Positions 33,223 through 42,800 of a DNA stretch of 64,000 nucleotides are shown here, piece by piece. Position 1 is the first letter of the stretch. Every line of letters starts with the position of its first letter. Source of the stretch: Trichomonas vaginalis G3 (lineage: Eukaryota > Parabasalia > Trichomonadida > Trichomonadidae); assembly GCF_026262505.1 (NCBI RefSeq), contig NC_067204.1, positions 16,842,165 through 16,906,164 of the forward strand. Reading direction: 5' to 3'. The notes under the pieces are model-generated. The model was not told where the DNA came from, did no database searches, and was given only the letters and a program-made list of their open reading frames with translations. The translations under genes and the position numbers were made by a program.

Positions 33223-34071
33223 ATGCTTCCAATAGAAAAAGAAAATTCAAGAGTTGCTACAACTAAACCATTAGATGAACTTTTTACTAATGTCGGTCAA
33301 AAGTTTGAGACAGAGACCGTAAAGCATGAAGGCTATCGTTTTGACTACCCATTAAGATGGCTAAGAGACCCATCTGTCACAAAAGCTATTGGCTTTCGTA
33401 GAATGAAGTTCATTTCAGAAGCCATACATGGTTTCCCATTTACGGTCGGTTTTGAAGTTCGATACTATAACAAAGAAAAACGTATGTATGAGAAATTTGA
33501 ACAGGGAAAACTTTTACAAGTTAGTTTGCTTGTAAACTTAGAAACAACTCTTCAAGCTTTTCAAGAAAAAATAAACGATATCTATATCGAATATGCAAAA
33601 CAGTATAACATTGACGAAGGAGAATACCATCTCGATATTATTTATGACAGGAAAAATGCAACTGTTAAAATCAATAGAATAGAAGACCTTGGAGAAAACG
33701 TTTATATTTCTACAAAATATAACAACTTGGCATGGTATAGATTTATGAGGATGTTAAATCAGCCTGCAGCATATCCAGTACACCCAGACTTTTATGAAGT
33801 CGAAAACCCTAATGGAACATATGAAAATGTTTTCGACCAAGATGCTATTATTGTTCATGCTTCATTTTCTGGCGCCCAAAACTCTTTCTTATGCTTGGCA
33901 AATGACTTTTACGAAAAACCTACAAAGTTATACGAACCACCAAGTGGAAGTATTTCAGACTTTCAAGTATGGTTTACTACAGATGGAAGAAAAAGAATAA
34001 TTCCATTATACCATGCGTTTTACTTAGAACTTAGTTTCATATACAACTACTATCGAACGGTAAAAATATAA
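33223..34071 (+). CDS. Polinton protein of 282 residues, possible minor capsid (penton-like)
   Basis: An uninterrupted frame from ATG 33223. It is mainly beta-type sequence in the centre (FTVGFEVRYYNKEKRMYEKF, YHLDIIYDRKNATVKI) with aromatic-rich C-terminus (YHAFYLELSFIYNYYR). No catalytic motif. In element 2 the gene beside the fibre (57.68-58.39 kb) has similar size, beta content and place, which suggests a single-jelly-roll penton partner of the fibre. That is inference from position and composition. A noisy inverted copy lies at 23.8-24.6 kb. Confidence 0.5.
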   Translation: MLPIEKENSRVATTKPLDELFTNVGQKFETETVKHEGYRFDYPLRWLRDPSVTKAIGFRRMKFISEAIHGFPFTVGFEVRYYNKEKRMYEKFEQGKLLQVSLLVNLETTLQAFQEKINDIYIEYAKQYNIDEGEYHLDIIYDRKNATVKINRIEDLGENVYISTKYNNLAWYRFMRMLNQPAAYPVHPDFYEVENPNGTYENVFDQDAIIVHASFSGAQNSFLCLANDFYEKPTKLYEPPSGSISDFQVWFTTDGRKRIIPLYHAFYLELSFIYNYYRTVKI

Positions 34072-34075
34072 TTTT

Positions 34076-34318
34076 TTAATACGGTTGAGGTGTTGGATTT
34101 GGTTGCCAACTAGACTGTGGTGCAGGTTCAGGCTGTTGTATAACAGGAGCTTGCTCTTCTGGTTCAGGGTCTTTAGGTATAATACCAACAAACTGACCTA
34201 CCCTTTTACCAATATTTTTGACACCGTTCCAAATTCCTCTTCCTACGGTTTTTATTCCATTCCATATACCTCTTCCAACATTTCGAAAGAAGTTTCCTAT
34301 CTTACTGAAGAAACCCAT
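34076..34318 (-). CDS. Amphipathic 80-residue Polinton protein (pVI-like)
   Basis: MGFFSKIGNFFRNVGRGIWN then two near-identical IWNG(I/V)K repeats and a Pro/Gln-rich tail (EPEEQAPVIQQPEPAPQ). The front forms a strongly amphipathic helix with Phe/Ile/Trp on one face and Lys/Arg on the other. Adenovirus pVI and other capsid-interior lytic peptides share this layout. Compare 63084-63299 and 30554-30856. Confidence 0.55.
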   Translation of the reverse strand: MGFFSKIGNFFRNVGRGIWNGIKTVGRGIWNGVKNIGKRVGQFVGIIPKDPEPEEQAPVIQQPEPAPQSSWQPNPTPQPY

Positions 34319-34336
34319 TTTACTATATGTAAAAAT

Positions 34337-34698
34337 CTAATGTCCGCCTAGTCTCTTACGTTTCCTGTTGAGTTCCATAGCATTCTTTAACTGGAGCTCA
34401 TACATTCTGTTTCTCCTCTGGTAGAAAACATATTCTGGGTCAACTCCTGTGTTCGCGTCAGCTGCATAAAGTTGTTTATATCCACTTCAGGGTTTGTATA
34501 AAACTCTTTCCATCTCATATTTGCATACCATGGTGGCAAACCTAACGCAGCGTCATTTGACATGGCAGTTTGCATTTGTACATCTGTTGGCACTTGACCA
34601 TAGTTTGCCATTGCAGTTTGTATTCTAACTTCATTTGGAATATTCTCTGGGTTTGGTTGTCCAGGTTGCTGTGCATTCGCTAAGTTCTGTGCGTCCAT
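34337..34698 (-). pseudogene. Small Gln/Asn-rich Polinton gene
   Basis: Starts MDAQNLANAQQPGQPNPENI and has a twice-repeated motif (RIQTAMANYGQVP / VQMQTAMSNDAALG), then a basic C-terminal end near 34.35 kb (RKRKRLGGH). Family unknown. It may carry a break. Start context TTTTTATCTAATATTAAATG is the element type. Confidence 0.45.
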
Positions 34699-34721
34699 TT
34701 AATATTAGATAAAAATATCTC

Positions 34722-34853
34722 TTACGAGTACATATACTGAACATTTGCAGGCATTGGTTCATCTTCATATTCTCTGTACTTTTCTGCCACGTCAAAGAAA
34801 TAAATGACACAATGGAAAAAACCTAAAACAAGTAGTCCGATTTCAAACCACAT
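34722..34853 (-). CDS. 43-residue single-pass membrane protein
   Basis: MWFEIGLLVLGFFHCVIYFF (one membrane helix) then an acidic tail ending VQYMYS. Its start overlaps the 3' end of the methyltransferase gene by 31 bp in the same direction. Unknown role; small membrane proteins are common in Polinton virion gene sets. Confidence 0.55.
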   Translation of the reverse strand: MWFEIGLLVLGFFHCVIYFFDVAEKYREYEDEPMPANVQYMYS

Positions 34854-35656
34854 TTACTTACTAATAAAATTTCTTTGTTATGACACTTTCTCCGGTTTAT
34901 AGGACCTCTCTCATATTCTATCTTGTCATATCTAAACTCATAGTCATGTATGTCCTCTAACCATCTCATAACGGTTTCCAAACCACTTTTATCGGATGTA
35001 AAGTAAAAGCATGGATGGTTATGTAAAACGTCTAAAGTTTCTAAAGAGTCTCTCAAAGTCCAGTCTACTTGGTATTGAAAATCCCATGTGTTATAGAACG
35101 GTGGGTCCACTATAAAGAAAACATTTTCCTTGTCTTTATACTTTTCATACAACTCTGTCCAATGACATCTCACAAACTCTATACCCTCAATATATTTTTC
35201 TATGTCCTCTTTGAAAACATTTGTATAGTTAAGATATAAAACTTTTGACATAAGTGTTTCAATGTCATGAACTCTTATAGCACCACTATATAATAGTCTA
35301 GCAGATATACTATCCCAGTCTATATATTCTGCTTTTTTCAAAACCTCTCTCACAATATTTTTGTTATCTAATGGTATACGTTCCATCTTACCTATAGGTA
35401 TCTTTTCTTTTAACTCTTTCAATATATTGTTTGTGTCTGGAATATGTTTGAGACGGTCCATATAGTTGTCGAAGTCATTGCATATAATCTTTGAGTCTGG
35501 GAATATTGTATGGCACAAATGGGATATATAGAAACTTCCACCGAACAAATCTACAAATGTTAGACCATTCGGTAGTTTCTTAAGTTCTCTCAATATAATA
35601 TCTTTACATTTACTCTTATTTCCAAAGAACGGTAACGGAGGTTTTGTAAAATTCAT
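34823..35656 (-). CDS. D12-class N6-adenine DNA methyltransferase
   Basis: 277 residues from ATG 35656, an uninterrupted frame of the usual Dam length. Motifs in family order: PPLPFFGNKSKCKDII (about 6-21, cofactor side), FVDLFGGSFYISHL (about 34-47, motif I), ICNDFDNY, then FFIVDPPFYNTW with DPPF at 184-187 (motif IV, usually DPPY), and KEILLVSK near the end. Such enzymes transfer a methyl group from S-adenosylmethionine to adenine N6, often in GATC-like sites. Likely role: marking element DNA or altering host chromatin; 6mA has been reported in Trichomonas vaginalis as I recall. It is the last gene before the right terminal repeat, on the strand pointing inwards. Confidence 0.85.
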   Translation of the reverse strand: MNFTKPPLPFFGNKSKCKDIILRELKKLPNGLTFVDLFGGSFYISHLCHTIFPDSKIICNDFDNYMDRLKHIPDTNNILKELKEKIPIGKMERIPLDNKNIVREVLKKAEYIDWDSISARLLYSGAIRVHDIETLMSKVLYLNYTNVFKEDIEKYIEGIEFVRCHWTELYEKYKDKENVFFIVDPPFYNTWDFQYQVDWTLRDSLETLDVLHNHPCFYFTSDKSGLETVMRWLEDIHDYEFRYDKIEYERGPINRRKCHNKEILLVSKCGLKSDYLF

Positions 35657-35878
35657 TTATATATAATAATAAAAATGTTTTTACCCGAAAAAGTGACAGA
35701 AAAGTGACAAAGCATGAAAACATATATAATTTGTGAAAAGTGAAACATTATATAATGTTTTCGACCCAGAAGAAGGCTTCTTCCCAGAAGCAATGGAGGA
35801 AGAAGAAGAGTCCTCCGAATTCACACCAGAAGACTAACAATTTTCCGAATAAAAACTTCATTTATACTAAACATCTTC
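35657..35878. other. Right subterminal region of element 1
   Basis: Holds the methyltransferase upstream region and a short acidic plus-strand frame (EEGFFPEAMEEEEESSEF, ending about 35.84 kb) that may be the end of a gene or chance. No clear gene. Confidence 0.4.
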
Positions 35879-35917
35879 GGGGCTAGAGGGCACGAAGTGC
35901 CTGGAAGCCCCACTACC
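35879..35917 (-). repeat. Right terminal inverted repeat with hairpin
   Basis: Outer stem GGGGCT (35879-35884) with AGCCCC (35906-35911); inner stem GGCAC (35889-35893) with GTGCC (35897-35901). Same fold as the left end with a different inner stem. A nine-T run follows to 35926. Confidence 0.85.
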
Positions 35918-36229
35918 TTTTTTTTTAAAATGCCTATTTGAATCAAAAATATCATGCTTATGAGAATAATTTGAATGAGATGATTGGAAACATTATATAA
36001 ATTTCATGCATGACTTTACGCATCTTGTGTATTACTAATAGTGGAAACAATAGCATCATATAATCATGCTCTGAGCATATCAAATTAGTGAATTGAGTAA
36101 AATTTGTTTTTTTAGATATGGACATAGCTTGAGTAAATGTAAAAATAGATAGAATGGTTTTAAAAAGATACAAAATTACATGAAAATTATCATTTAAATA
36201 CAAACAAAAAAAATTTGATTAAATAAGTT

Positions 36230-37528
36230 TCATTCTTCGAAAAATTTGAGGATCATTTCTGCCATAGATTCTACCTCAGGTATATCAAGGCATTCATTCA
36301 AAGATTCAACGCCATCATCTTCAATAATTTTATTTTTCACTTCTTCCAGCAAATTTTGGTCACTACAAGCACTCAACGATGTGTAAATTATGTTTAGAGC
36401 CAATTTTGTACTTTCCAAAGTTCCATCTGGCACAAATTGGAATAATTGTGGTAATAATAAAATAATTTTTGTTGGATCAACGTCAACAGCTATTTCTTCG
36501 AGTATTTTCAAGGCACCAACTCTTACAAATATTGGATCTTCATTCAAAATGTCCGAAATAGCTTCAAGGAAACTTTCATCGATCAAAGTGGCGGAAGTAT
36601 TCTTATTTAAGCGGATTGCATTCGTTATAAAGAAAACAGCAGCATTTGAGACTTGTTTTTCTTCGGATCTGAGTAGATTTATGAGATGTAAAGTTGGTAA
36701 TTGAAATGCGCCTTCTGTTTGGACTGTAATATAGTTTAATGCCTGTAGAAAATTAACTGTAGCATCAGGATTCAAGATCGAGAAGATATGAGAGATAAAA
36801 TCCTGAGAAAATCGAGGATGGTTGTAAATTTCGGGTCCATGGCCATTTTTACATATGTAATATATAGCGTAAGTTATTGAAAATAATATTTTCGGGGTTA
36901 ATGTGTCTGTACTTTCTAAATTTTCCATCAAAAAATCCAAAATTATTGGATAGGAAGGAGTATCAATAGTACAGCAGCAGCATATTAGCCACATAACAGA
37001 TTCCGAATAATGCTTTTGGTCTGGTCTATAACTTTCCAGGATGGCCTGAACTCCACATGTTTCAAACAGATACTCACGAGCCTCTTTTACGTATGTGGCT
37101 ATCTTCCCGTAAAGCTTAAAGGCATATAGATGATTGTGGTTGCATGCTACGTAAAGTTCATGAAAAAAACATGAATTCAAGAAAATTGTTAATTTTGTAA
37201 GAGGAAGATAGAAGAAGCACATGCACACTATTTCAGATGCAATGTCTTTAATAGGAATCGTCATCCATGTAAGTATGATGTCCTTTAATATTTGTAAAAT
37301 TGATAATTCATCAAATAAAGGACAATTTAAGATGCGGCCTTTTTGCACTGCACATTTAAGTTGTGAAATTCTTGATATAAGATCCGGGCAGCAGTTGTCG
37401 ATCGCATAAACGAAGTTTTGAATTAATTCTTCATCGGATAGGGCCATATACTCTTCGCATTCTGGATTTTCGGTGATTAGGAGAGATGAATGCTTTTCTA
37501 GGAGTGAATCTTTATATTCTGAGTCCAT
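36230..37528 (-). CDS. Importin-alpha-like armadillo-repeat protein
   Basis: 432 residues from ATG 37528. Nearly all helical, with armadillo-type repeats (ILFSITYAIYYICKNG, TVNFLQALNYITVQTEG, VRVGALKILEEIAVDV, STKLALNIIYTSLSA). The final helix (DDGVESLNECLDI... MAEMILKFFEE) resembles the importin-alpha C-terminus that binds its exporter. The regular Trp/Asn ladder of true importin alpha is poorly kept, and the importin-beta-binding basic N-terminus is missing, so it is a divergent relative: perhaps a nuclear import adaptor, perhaps another ARM scaffold. A noisy inverted copy lies at about 19.54-20.9 kb. No initiator within 20 nt. Confidence 0.65.
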   Translation of the reverse strand: MDSEYKDSLLEKHSSLLITENPECEEYMALSDEELIQNFVYAIDNCCPDLISRISQLKCAVQKGRILNCPLFDELSILQILKDIILTWMTIPIKDIASEIVCMCFFYLPLTKLTIFLNSCFFHELYVACNHNHLYAFKLYGKIATYVKEAREYLFETCGVQAILESYRPDQKHYSESVMWLICCCCTIDTPSYPIILDFLMENLESTDTLTPKILFSITYAIYYICKNGHGPEIYNHPRFSQDFISHIFSILNPDATVNFLQALNYITVQTEGAFQLPTLHLINLLRSEEKQVSNAAVFFITNAIRLNKNTSATLIDESFLEAISDILNEDPIFVRVGALKILEEIAVDVDPTKIILLLPQLFQFVPDGTLESTKLALNIIYTSLSACSDQNLLEEVKNKIIEDDGVESLNECLDIPEVESMAEMILKFFEE

Positions 37529-38069
37529 TTATACAGAAACTTTTTTCTGAAGGGATTTTCAAACGTGACAAAATTGAATATGAGATTTTGAATTTATTAC
37601 GCTCCTCAATTTTTTCGACAATTTCCATGAAAACGAAACAATTACTTGCATAGAATTGTTTTATCCTTTTATTGTTGCAGAAATTCTACAGTATAAATAT
37701 TTTCACATAGAATTGAATTAGGAAGATATAACCATGCAATCTATAATACACTAGTAGTTCCTATGTTGAAAATCTCACAAAATTAAACTTTTATGAATAT
37801 TCAAATACAGTTCTATTCGATAATTGATTGTTATTTGATCAAAGTTTATGTTATTATTTTGCTTGATTTTTTAATAAAATTTATGCATGATTGCACTCCA
37901 AATAAACTAATTTTAAATAATTTTATTGAACTTCTCCGGCAAAATATAAACTTAACTAATTTATTATGTCTAATTTTCCATCAATGTTCAATTTAAAAAG
38001 GATTTATTATGATAAATTTCGTATATAAAAATTAAAAATAAAAAAAATATAAAATTTATTAAAATACTT

Positions 38070-38498
38070 TTAAAAAATGATTGGGCTAAATGGAATTAGT
38101 TCTTCCACACTTGTTTTCTTTACGTAAGAATTTGGTGCAGATTGGGATTTTGGTAAAAAACTAGCAGCACCGTCTTCGAAATCGTCGCAATCAGCATACT
38201 TTCCATGCCCCTTATGACTTCTTTTCTCGCTTCTGCCGTAGTAGCCTCCTCCTAATCCTAATCCTCCCATGATACCTCTAGACATTGGAGCGTAAGCATC
38301 ATGCATAGATGAATGATTTCCTAAATCCATTCTGTCCATATGACTCATTCCATGCATGCTACTTTGGGGAAAAACAAAAGCACCAAGATCTTCAGGTTCA
38401 AGGGAACTATACATCATATAAGACCTTTGCATCCTTCCTTTCATTTCATGTCTTGATTTTTTGCCTTCCATACCAAAATCATCGTCACTATCACTCAT
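38070..38498 (-). CDS. Small Met/Gly/His-rich protein of unknown function
   Basis: 142 residues from ATG 38498. Acidic start (MSDSDDDFGMEGKK), a Met/His/Ser-rich middle (SSMHGMSHMDRMDLGNHSSM), a Gly patch (GGLGLGGGYYGRSEKRSHK) and a C-terminus ending SPIIF. No domain recognised. The low complexity suggests a disordered protein. An initiator 10 nt upstream supports expression. Stop TAA overlaps TAAAA. A noisy inverted copy lies at 18.44-18.90 kb. Confidence 0.65.
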   Translation of the reverse strand: MSDSDDDFGMEGKKSRHEMKGRMQRSYMMYSSLEPEDLGAFVFPQSSMHGMSHMDRMDLGNHSSMHDAYAPMSRGIMGGLGLGGGYYGRSEKRSHKGHGKYADCDDFEDGAASFLPKSQSAPNSYVKKTSVEELIPFSPIIF

Positions 38499-38505
38499 TG
38501 AAAAT

Positions 38506-38510
38506 TATGA
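38506..38510 (-). promoter_or_regulatory. Trichomonad initiator
   Basis: TCATA on the minus strand with +1 at 38508, 10 nt before ATG 38498. Confidence 0.6.
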
Positions 38511-39823
38511 CAGAGTGGCAAAATTTTCTTTCTTTTTTCCATCACTTCCTTTTCATACAATAAACACCAATATCTGAAAAATCAAAATTCCCTTATTTTG
38601 TTATGTTAAATGATTAAAAATTAAAGAGAATTAAACTCATTTTCAAAAGGTAACTAAACTCCTTTCGTCGATCCGATTTGCTCCATATTTAAAATATAGC
38701 TTGCATATGTAGAAGAAAAGCTAATTTTGAAGTACGCCCGAAATCCACCAACAGGATTTCGAGCTACTAAAAAGGTACTTTTAAATGTGATTTTTTTTAT
38801 AAAAAATTAAATTTATTTTAAGATCAGACTAAAAACTAATTTTATGGAAAATCTATATCGACAAATTTATTACTTATTAGGTATATAGATTTTTTGATTA
38901 TGGCGATTATGTCTGATATGCTTCCAATAAGCCAAAACACATTTCATACTGATTTCTATAAAAGGTATCTTTATTATAGAAGTGTAAGCTATATCTGTTT
39001 GTTTTTTTATTATAACAAATTCAAAATTCTCTTATAAGGACTAGATGAAATCTGTATTATTAAATCATTAGCTAAATGAAGGTTCAAATAGAAAGTAAAT
39101 ATCAATTTATATGATACTGAAACCAAATAGTTCTTTTAATAAAAGATAACACGCTGAAAATTATTGAGTATTTGCAAATCTCAAAAATCTATTGGTGAAT
39201 TTGGCTCAACTTTTAAAATTATAACATCCATATCAAATCATAAAAGCAGACAAAAATTAAAGCCAAACCTATCGGCCAATTTTTTTTTGATATTTTGATT
39301 TTTGAGGTATACTTTTAAAAGTGGATTTAAAGCACTTATGAAAAAACATTAACTTCTGTCGTTATGATTATTGATTTAGACAATAATGATTTTAATCTTT
39401 GATTATCAAAACACTAAAGTCATCTTTTTAACATTTGCTTGGTAGCATTAACTTAAGTCTAAAGTACTATTTTATGTGGCACTCTTAGAATTTTTGTATT
39501 CATTGTACACGCTGAAATAGTACCATTAAAGTTATGGCGGACTTTCAAAAAATAGTTTGATCACCTTTCATTTTCAATGTTTATGTCTTTATAACTTAGA
39601 TTCTCGCAGATAATTGAGAGAAACTCACTGAAAGAAACTGGATTGTAGGGAGATTTTGTCAAAATGGGCTTAAATACAAATTCAATAGCAATTACAGAAA
39701 CAATAACACAGTATTTACTGTTTCAGTTCTTAATCGATCTTTTTTATCAGATGAAATCAAAGATGTAGCAAAAAAAGATTTTTTTTTGATTTAAATACTT
39801 TACTGATTTTTTTAAATAAATAT
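38511..39823. other. Long AT-rich intergenic region
   Basis: 1.3 kb without a coding frame or repeat that I can support. The outer limit of the inverted duplication lies inside it, near 38.93 kb. It sits between the 3' end of UGGT and the 5' end of the small Met/Gly/His-rich gene, so it may hold the latter's upstream region. Confidence 0.5.
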
Positions 39824-42800
39824 CTATTCAGTTTCTTGTTTCTTAAAGAATTTGTACTGATAATCATCAGGTCCTGCCGAGATATTTCTAGCCAATTCGT
39901 CCAATCCCGGCCATTCTTCAATTCTAGTCTGAGCGATGTGTAATTTCGGAGCGTGAGTCAATGGGTTGTTGCAGAGATCGATTGTCTTAGCCTTGGCCAT
40001 TGTTTCGTCCGAACACCATGTTTCGCACCAAAGCCACTCTTGTGGCAATGAGAAAATAGGTATCTGGTGCTGGGCGTAGTTTGGCAAGTCTTGGTCGAGG
40101 TTTGCAAGTGAGCCAGGATCACTTGAAAGATGGTGATAATGGTATCTCAACAAATCTCCTGCGGCCATCTGCCTGAATTTAAGGAGATCGATTGCGAATA
40201 ATGCGGAAATGTGGTATGGCTTGCCCTGGAGGTGGTTAAGCCAGTATCCTTGCTTCCAGAATCTAAATGGCTCGGTTTCGTTCCTGGAATTGCACATTGG
40301 AGTGAATGCGTATGGAGCACCTTGGAAGTCCATCCTCATAAGCTCGTTTAAGTCAGCTCTGACTGTTTGGTCGGCATCAATATAAATAACTCTTTCTAAA
40401 TCAAGCGGGAAGATGGTATCCAAGAACAAAATCTTGTTGCCCCAGATAATCCTCTGCTTTTCGACTTGTCCTCTGAGCCAGGTTGGCCATTTATACGATA
40501 CTAATTGGTAAGAGAAATTATATTTCTCGGCCATGATCGGCAAAGTAGCCTTGAATGTTGGGGAAAGGAAGTTCTTGACAATCCAGAATTTTACGTTATG
40601 GGTTGACCGCTTTCTGACAGATAACATCATAATCTTCATTAATCTTTCGTACAAGTGACCACTAGCTACTGAGAATACATCAACTCTATCAGTTGTTGCG
40701 AAATCACCACTTGCCGTGACGTTATTTGCCTTCATTCCCTCTTTGCCAGGTCTATAATTCAAAAGAATCTTAGCAACTGGGTTAACGAAGCTGCCAATGA
40801 TTACTGTTGTCTTTGGCAACTCAAAGATTGAAGCCGATCTAGCTCCGCCGATTTCAATATTGAATTTTCCAGGATTAGCTTGTAACTGGAAATATCCGTT
40901 CATCATGGATGTTGTATCGCTTAGTCTTTCACCCATTTCATTTTCTATGGCTAATTCAGTACCTTCGGCCGTTTGATAATCCGAAGTTTGGCAATTTCCT
41001 TCCAAAAGGATATTTGTGAGTACATAAACTCCTTCCTGTGAATGTGTCTTCAATTGGGATAACAAAATGTTATCCAAATCGGTGGAAGCGCGCATTGATT
41101 CGTAAACCCAAGACATTGGCATATCTGGCATAGCAGAATAGGTTGTTGTGTCATTGAGCATCGTGAATACTGCGATATCTTCATCAAGAGCGCTTCTGTA
41201 GTACGTTGTAAGTGTTGTTAAAGAATCATTCAAAGCAAATGGAAGAACTAAGCAAAGACGGATCTGCGCGAGGTTGTTCTTCTCAACCCAGTTGATAATG
41301 GAAGCGATTCGTTGGAATTCTCTCGTCAAAGGATCAACAACTAATTCCCATACGATATCTGAAGTGGAATTCTGGGTTGCGTAGATCATAGGGTTCTTGA
41401 CTTGGAAGAAATCATCTGAATCATGCCTTCTAACAACACTTTGTGCCATCCAATCAATGATTAATGAAGATGAATAGGCTAAACATTCAACTCTTCTACG
41501 TTTGACGGACTGATCTAATGCGAAAAGACCATCTAAGATGAAATAGGTGTTCCAATCATCGGCTAATTGGTAAAATTCGAAATCATTCGGATCAATATCT
41601 TCGTAAACTCTTCCGTTGACGACAAGAGAGCATGTGGAGTTACTTGATGGGAATATTGATCTCAAATTCTTTGGAATTTCTGGATTAACCTTGAACTGGG
41701 CGGAATTAAATCTCTTTCTCTTTGCAAAATCGAAGAAAGTAGTTGTATCTACGGAGTCATTGCAGAAGAGGAAGAAATAGTTGGTAAGTCTGCCTTCGTT
41801 GGAGTAATCCCATTTAGTTTTTGAAATTAAATCGATGTATTCAAGTTGTCTGTCGTAAGTGAGGGTGGAAATCTTGAGAGACTTTGGTGTTGAATACAAT
41901 ACTTCCTCGTTTAATGACTTCGCGACGAAATATCTTCTTGATATGATATCAAAAACGTCGAAATCATCATCTTTTGTGATTCGGAATCTTCTAATGAGTC
42001 CAGCGAGTTCGGTAATTGCGGTCTGAGCGTGATAATAAATGACGTTCATGCCATTACTGGTTTCAACTTTCTTTCCATTCATATAAGAGCATGGGATAGC
42101 GATTTGTGCATTCTTTATGTAGGATATAGTATCAAGGATGGCGTCAAGTTCCGGAGATCCTGCGAACAATTTATATAATTCATCCCATTTCAAACATTTA
42201 GAGTTTGCATGGAGTTGGTAAGCAGCCTTGTATGTTGCTGGCGATGTTGGATAGAGAGTTCTTGAGTCCATGTCAACGCCAAGAACATAATGAGCATCAA
42301 GTAAGAATTGAATGGCTTCTGAGCTATTTACGTTTCTGGCAATATGGTGGAAGGCAAAGGCAATACGCTTTGAAAGCTTAGATCCCAAATTGAAGTAAGG
42401 AACAAGGCCTAAATTGACTGTATATCCTTCTTCAATAAGATTTGTAGCGTAGTATAATTCGGTGAAGCCATTGTTGGTTGTAGGATCGATGTAGAGGACA
42501 TATTGTGCAAGTGGACGACGAACTCTTGGCATTTGGTTTAATGGAGTGTAGAAAATGGAGAAATCGTCAGTATAATCATCAAAATGAGGATCTGTCATGA
42601 CATCATTGTAATAGTGAACGTATTTGCTGCGTGTATCAAAGAAAATTGATCTGGAATCTTCTTTGTACGATTTGAAGATAACGTCGAGCTGAGTTTCATT
42701 GAGCTTGAACTCATCAGTAAGAATCTGACGACTTACACGCTCTTTATTGATGACATCGATGAGAGTAAATATATCCAAATTTGGAAGTGACAATACGCGA

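Larger units (their letters stand above)
13240..35926. mobile_element. Polinton/Maverick element 1 (with unreliable middle)
   Basis: Left end: a 24-A run (13240-13263) then GTAGTGGGGCTTCC. Right end: the reverse complement, CCCCACTACC then a T-run to 35926. Between them lie Polinton genes: structural and capsid-like genes on the left, and integrase, fibre-like protein, small virion-type proteins and an adenine methyltransferase on the right. The A/T runs blur the usual 6-bp target duplication. The stretch 17.82-27.29 kb is an error-rich inverted copy of the right end and host flank, so the span does not show a true element length. The element looks broken, with many small breaks; how many are real rather than sequence error cannot be judged, so age is uncertain. 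Confidence 0.85.
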
